From positions 1 through 7,690 of the forward strand of contig JAFYVO010000232.1 in assembly GCA_017549085.1 (NCBI GenBank): DNA of 7,690 bases. The letters run 5' to 3'. Shown here in pieces: positions 5,653-7,690 of the stretch. Position numbers and translations under genes: made by a program. Source of the stretch: Thermoguttaceae bacterium (lineage in GTDB: Bacteria; Planctomycetota; Planctomycetia; Pirellulales; Thermoguttaceae). Under the pieces are notes generated by a model, which was not told the origin of the DNA, searched no databases, and saw nothing but the letters and a program-made list of their open reading frames with translations. The first letter of the stretch is position 1, and the number at the start of each line of letters is the position of its first letter.

Positions 5653-5978
5653 TTTTTTTTAAAGGAGACGTCGAGCCAGTCGGTATTCGCCGCCGCCAAG
5701 ACGACGCGGTCGATCATAAACGCCGGGCCGTCGAGGAGCGCGGGAATATCGCCTTCGCTCAAAAGCTGTTCGCCGTTTTCGTCGACAAGCGCCATAATCG
5801 TCGCGCGAACGGCGGCGGCGATTCGCTTTTCGTTCGACGCGGATTCGTCGGCGTATTCGCGAAGCAAGTCGCCGAAAATCAAGCGTTCCATCGGGCCGAA
5901 CGTTTTCACAAACGCCTTGACGTTCGGGTTCCACCAAGAAATATCGATCGGGCGGTTTTCTCGTTTTTTAACGAACAT
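5649..5978 (-). CDS. Tail assembly chaperone, G part (second paralogue, carries frameshift site)
   Basis: This 109-aa protein lies between the tail tube and tape measure genes, the standard place of the G-type tail assembly chaperone, which keeps tape measure protein soluble and feeds tail tube assembly. It starts at ATG 5978, with GGAGG 9 nt upstream inside the preceding gene, and overlaps that gene by 11 nt. Residues 9-27 (RPIDISWWNPNVKAFVKTF) and 46-69 (SASNE to ALVDENG) closely match the preceding gene, so the two arose by duplication. It ends DVSFKKK at TAG, the three Lys codons forming the A9 slippery run. A -1 shift there would continue into the downstream frame for a 203-residue product. 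No membrane segment is seen. Confidence 0.78.
   Translation of the reverse strand: MFVKKRENRPIDISWWNPNVKAFVKTFGPMERLIFGDLLREYADESASNEKRIAAAVRATIMALVDENGEQLLSEGDIPALLDGPAFMIDRVVLAAANTDWLDVSFKKK
5652..5663 (-). promoter_or_regulatory. Programmed -1 frameshift (slippery) site
   Basis: On the minus strand TTT AAA AAA AAA is followed immediately by the zero-frame stop TAG. The run gives A AAA AAA in the correct phase for -1 slippage. A short bulged stem (GCG-G-AAG with CTTCGC, about 5632-5649) lies right downstream and could slow the ribosome. No Shine-Dalgarno-like stimulator is visible upstream. Confidence 0.7.
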
Positions 5979-6315
5979 CGTCGGCTTCCTCCGTGATAAA
6001 GGCGCGCGAATCTCTTTTTCCCATTTTGATAATCCGCACGCACGGCATAAAATGCGAATCGAGAAGCGCGGCGCGGTCGGCCTCGGTAAAGAGCGGCGCG
6101 CCGTTTTCGTCGACGAGCGACATTATCGCGATCGAAACTTCCGCGTCGGCCCGTTCTTCGTTCGACGCGGTTTCGTCGATAAAAATCCGTCGAAGTCGCT
6201 CGAACTCCAACTGCTCGGCGAACGTAAACGTTTTTACGAACGCCTTTACGTCGTCGTTCCACTCGGAAATATCGACCGGGCGCCCCGGGATTTCCGACGC
6301 TTTTCTAATTTCCAT
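5968..6315 (-). CDS. Tail assembly chaperone-like protein (first paralogue)
   Basis: This 115-aa protein is a clear relative of the next gene. Both share RP-(V/I)-DIS, VKAFVKTF (residues 23-30 here), ASNE (50-53) and LVDENG (67-72) in the same order and at similar spacing. It therefore belongs to the same G-type chaperone family by homology and by its place after the tail tube gene. The ATG at 6315 is preceded by AAGGAAA at a good distance. It ends in TAA, overlapping the next start by 11 nt (ATGTTCGTTAA). Unlike its paralogue it has a distinct C-terminal tail (KMGKRDSRAFITEEADDVR) and no slippery run before the stop, so it is not expected to make a fusion. It may be a stoichiometric partner or a diverged spare. 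Confidence 0.7.
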   Translation of the reverse strand: MEIRKASEIPGRPVDISEWNDDVKAFVKTFTFAEQLEFERLRRIFIDETASNEERADAEVSIAIMSLVDENGAPLFTEADRAALLDSHFMPCVRIIKMGKRDSRAFITEEADDVR

Positions 6316-6365
6316 TCGCGTTTCCTTTCAAAGTTTAAACCTTGCCGACGCGGCGCTTAACCGCG

Positions 6366-6950
6366 TCAAGAAGTCGCTTTCACGAGCGTAATTTCGTTCG
6401 TTTCGACGTTCAGCGCCGCCGTTTGCGCGCAAGTTTTCGAGCCGCGTTTCGGCTTGCCGGAAATTTGAAAATTCAGCGTCCCCGACATTTTTTGCTTCGC
6501 GGTTCCGGCGAACCCCATATCGCTCGTCAAGATAGCGGGCGCGCTGTAAACGACGTTGTAAGTCTTGGTTCCGCCTTCGGTTTTGACGAGTTTCCCGAAT
6601 TTGAGAACGCCCAAATACGGCGAATCGACGGCGAGTTTTTCGAGCTGTTCGATAATTCCTTCGAGGTCGACCGCGCGGTCGACGTTCAGCGTCGCCGTCC
6701 CGGGCGCGATCTTGTCGGTTTCATACTTCGTCCAATCGTCGACGTCCTCGATGTCCTCCGCTTCCCGCGTCCCGACGGTCGGCGACTGCGCGTCGAACCC
6801 GGTAACGCGGCAATCGAGCGGAATCGCCGATTTTTTCGCAAATTTCAAGTCGGCGTACTCGGTTCCTTCAAGCGTCGAATCGGTTTCGCCTTCCGGACTT
6901 TGCGGAAGAAAAAACGCCTTTAAGTTCTTGACGTTCTCGACTTTCGGCAT
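6366..6950 (-). CDS. Major tail (tube) protein
   Basis: This 194-aa protein is the likely tail tube subunit that stacks into the tail shaft. It lies directly upstream of the tail assembly chaperones and is rich in beta-strand-forming segments with many Thr, Val and Gly residues (for example KTYNVVYSAPAIL and GTLNFQISGKPKRG), as expected of the tube fold. There is no signal peptide or membrane helix. I chose ATG 6950 (MPKVENV) over a TTG at 6983 because AAAGGAG lies 11 nt before the ATG, inside the longer frame, while the TTG has no site. The gene is separated from the first chaperone by 50 nt and from the upstream terminator-like gene by 45 nt. The identification is by position and composition, not by a specific motif. 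Confidence 0.72.
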   Translation of the reverse strand: MPKVENVKNLKAFFLPQSPEGETDSTLEGTEYADLKFAKKSAIPLDCRVTGFDAQSPTVGTREAEDIEDVDDWTKYETDKIAPGTATLNVDRAVDLEGIIEQLEKLAVDSPYLGVLKFGKLVKTEGGTKTYNVVYSAPAILTSDMGFAGTAKQKMSGTLNFQISGKPKRGSKTCAQTAALNVETNEITLVKATS

Positions 6951-6995
6951 TGTTATTTTATCTCCTTTTCGGTGAAAAGTCAACCCGGCGGCGCG

Positions 6996-7436
6996 CTAAA
7001 CGCCGTCGATTTCAAGCAAAACAAAAAAAACGTATTCGGCGCAAAACGACTCCAAAACGATTCCGTCCTCGACGTCCGGATAGACCGCCGCCGACTCCTT
7101 GCGCCAATCGACGACGAAACCGCGTTCTTTCAGCCGGTCGAGCGTTCGCCGAACGACGCCGGAAGCGAACCGCGCCAACCGCCGCGCCTCCCCCTTCGAC
7201 GGCGCTCGCAAATAAAGCGCGTTCTTGGTTTCGACGATTTCGTCCCCTTCGACGTCCGCCGTCGCCGCGTTCGCCAACTCGCCGACTTCGAGCGTCGCGA
7301 CGCCCTCGAACCGCCGCGTCGGCGCGACGTCGGAAAAAACGTTCTCCGCCCGCAACGACTCGACGCCGTCGCCGACCTCGCGTCGCAGTTCGTCTCCTAA
7401 AATCACAATCAGGTCAAAATCGAACGGAACCGTCAT
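6996..7436 (-). CDS. Probable tail terminator / head-tail joining protein
   Basis: This 146-aa protein precedes the tail tube gene, where siphoviruses usually encode the tail terminator or tail completion protein that caps the tube and joins it to the head. It begins MTVPFDFDLIVILGDELRRE, has a central acidic strand-rich region, a basic helix (SKGEARRLARFASGVVRR, about 81-98) and a final strand (AEYVFFVLLEIDGV). The mixed alpha/beta layout fits small neck proteins, but no diagnostic motif is visible. Its ATG overlaps the stop of the upstream gene as ATGA, so the two are translationally coupled, and a GGAG element lies 11 nt before the start. A minor capsid or other neck component is the main alternative. 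Confidence 0.55.
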   Translation of the reverse strand: MTVPFDFDLIVILGDELRREVGDGVESLRAENVFSDVAPTRRFEGVATLEVGELANAATADVEGDEIVETKNALYLRAPSKGEARRLARFASGVVRRTLDRLKERGFVVDWRKESAAVYPDVEDGIVLESFCAEYVFFVLLEIDGV

Positions 7437-7690
7437 TTAAACACTTTCTCCGCAAGGGTTTGGTTAATGGCGAAAATCGCGTCGACGAATCCTTCGGCGG
7501 TCGGCGCGGCGCGCTCGAAAAAGCGGAGAGGTTTCGTCGCGACGTAATTCCCGGTCGTCGCGTTAACGCGATCGGCGCGACGTATCTTAACGTTGCGAAA
7601 GCGTTTAACGGCGAAAAACTCGCCGTCGTAACCGCGCTTCGCCTCCCAGCGTTCGAAGAGCCGTCCGCCCTCCATTCGCCGGAAGTAGCC
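7433..7690 (-). CDS. Partial neck-region protein (C-terminal part), family uncertain
   Basis: The frame is open from the right edge through 85 codons to TGA at 7435-7433. An internal ATG at 7675-7673 exists, but the frame continues upstream of it in phase (GYFRR before MEGGRLFERW) and no ribosome binding site precedes it, so the true start is probably outside the window. Visible sequence is basic and aromatic in the first half (FFAVKRFRNVKIRRADRVN), then a helical end (AEGFVDAIFAINQTLAEKVFK). By position, just before the tail terminator-like gene, it may be a minor capsid or head-tail connector protein of the HK97 gp10 kind. That is inference from gene order alone. Confidence 0.5.
   Translation of the reverse strand, partial: GYFRRMEGGRLFERWEAKRGYDGEFFAVKRFRNVKIRRADRVNATTGNYVATKPLRFFERAAPTAEGFVDAIFAINQTLAEKVFK

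Noticed and set aside
1..7690. CRISPR array, tRNA, rRNA or insertion sequence
   Set aside because: No regularly spaced repeats, no cloverleaf-like or rRNA sequence, no transposase frame and no terminal inverted repeats were seen on either strand.

Overview
The window looks like part of a prophage (or a temperate phage) of a GC-rich bacterium. The tail genes use GC-ending codons heavily and are dense in GTCG/GACG words. Host assignment is weak: Shine-Dalgarno sites and sigma70-type promoters show a bacterium, and the composition would fit a planctomycete-like host, but nothing here proves the phylum.

Layout. Bases 1-530 hold a short leftward early cluster: a consensus-like promoter, two tiny genes (36 and 39 aa) spaced 2 nt apart, and the first 42 codons of a third gene leaving the window. 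Bases 522-595 hold two back-to-back promoters with symmetric and directly repeated sequence between them, laid out like a phage immunity region. Bases 637-3055 hold a rightward cassette: a Cro/C1-type repressor, a protein with a TIR-like / nucleoside-deoxyribosyltransferase-like N-domain, and a two-helix membrane protein. Bases 3056-3241 are a convergent termination zone. Bases 3242-7690 are a leftward siphovirus-type tail operon, read from the right edge: unassigned neck-region protein (partial), tail-terminator-like protein, tail tube protein, two paralogous tail assembly chaperones (the second extended by a probable -1 frameshift into the adjoining 'T' frame), and the tape measure protein.

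How it fits together. The tail genes overlap or sit close and are probably one transcript. The chaperones would hold the tape measure protein while tail tube subunits polymerise round it. The rightward cassette lies where distal tail genes would normally follow the tape measure. It is clearly lower in GC (21 of 60 bases at 1741-1800 against 46 of 60 at 4261-4320), so it is probably an acquired accessory (moron) block. Its TIR-like protein and membrane protein seem to share a winged-helix-like C-terminal layout, and together they are a plausible but untested defence or superinfection-exclusion pair.

The best-supported unusual feature is the A9 slippery run at 5652-5660. It ends the second chaperone frame and places the downstream reading frame exactly at -1, giving a predicted 203-residue G-T type fusion.
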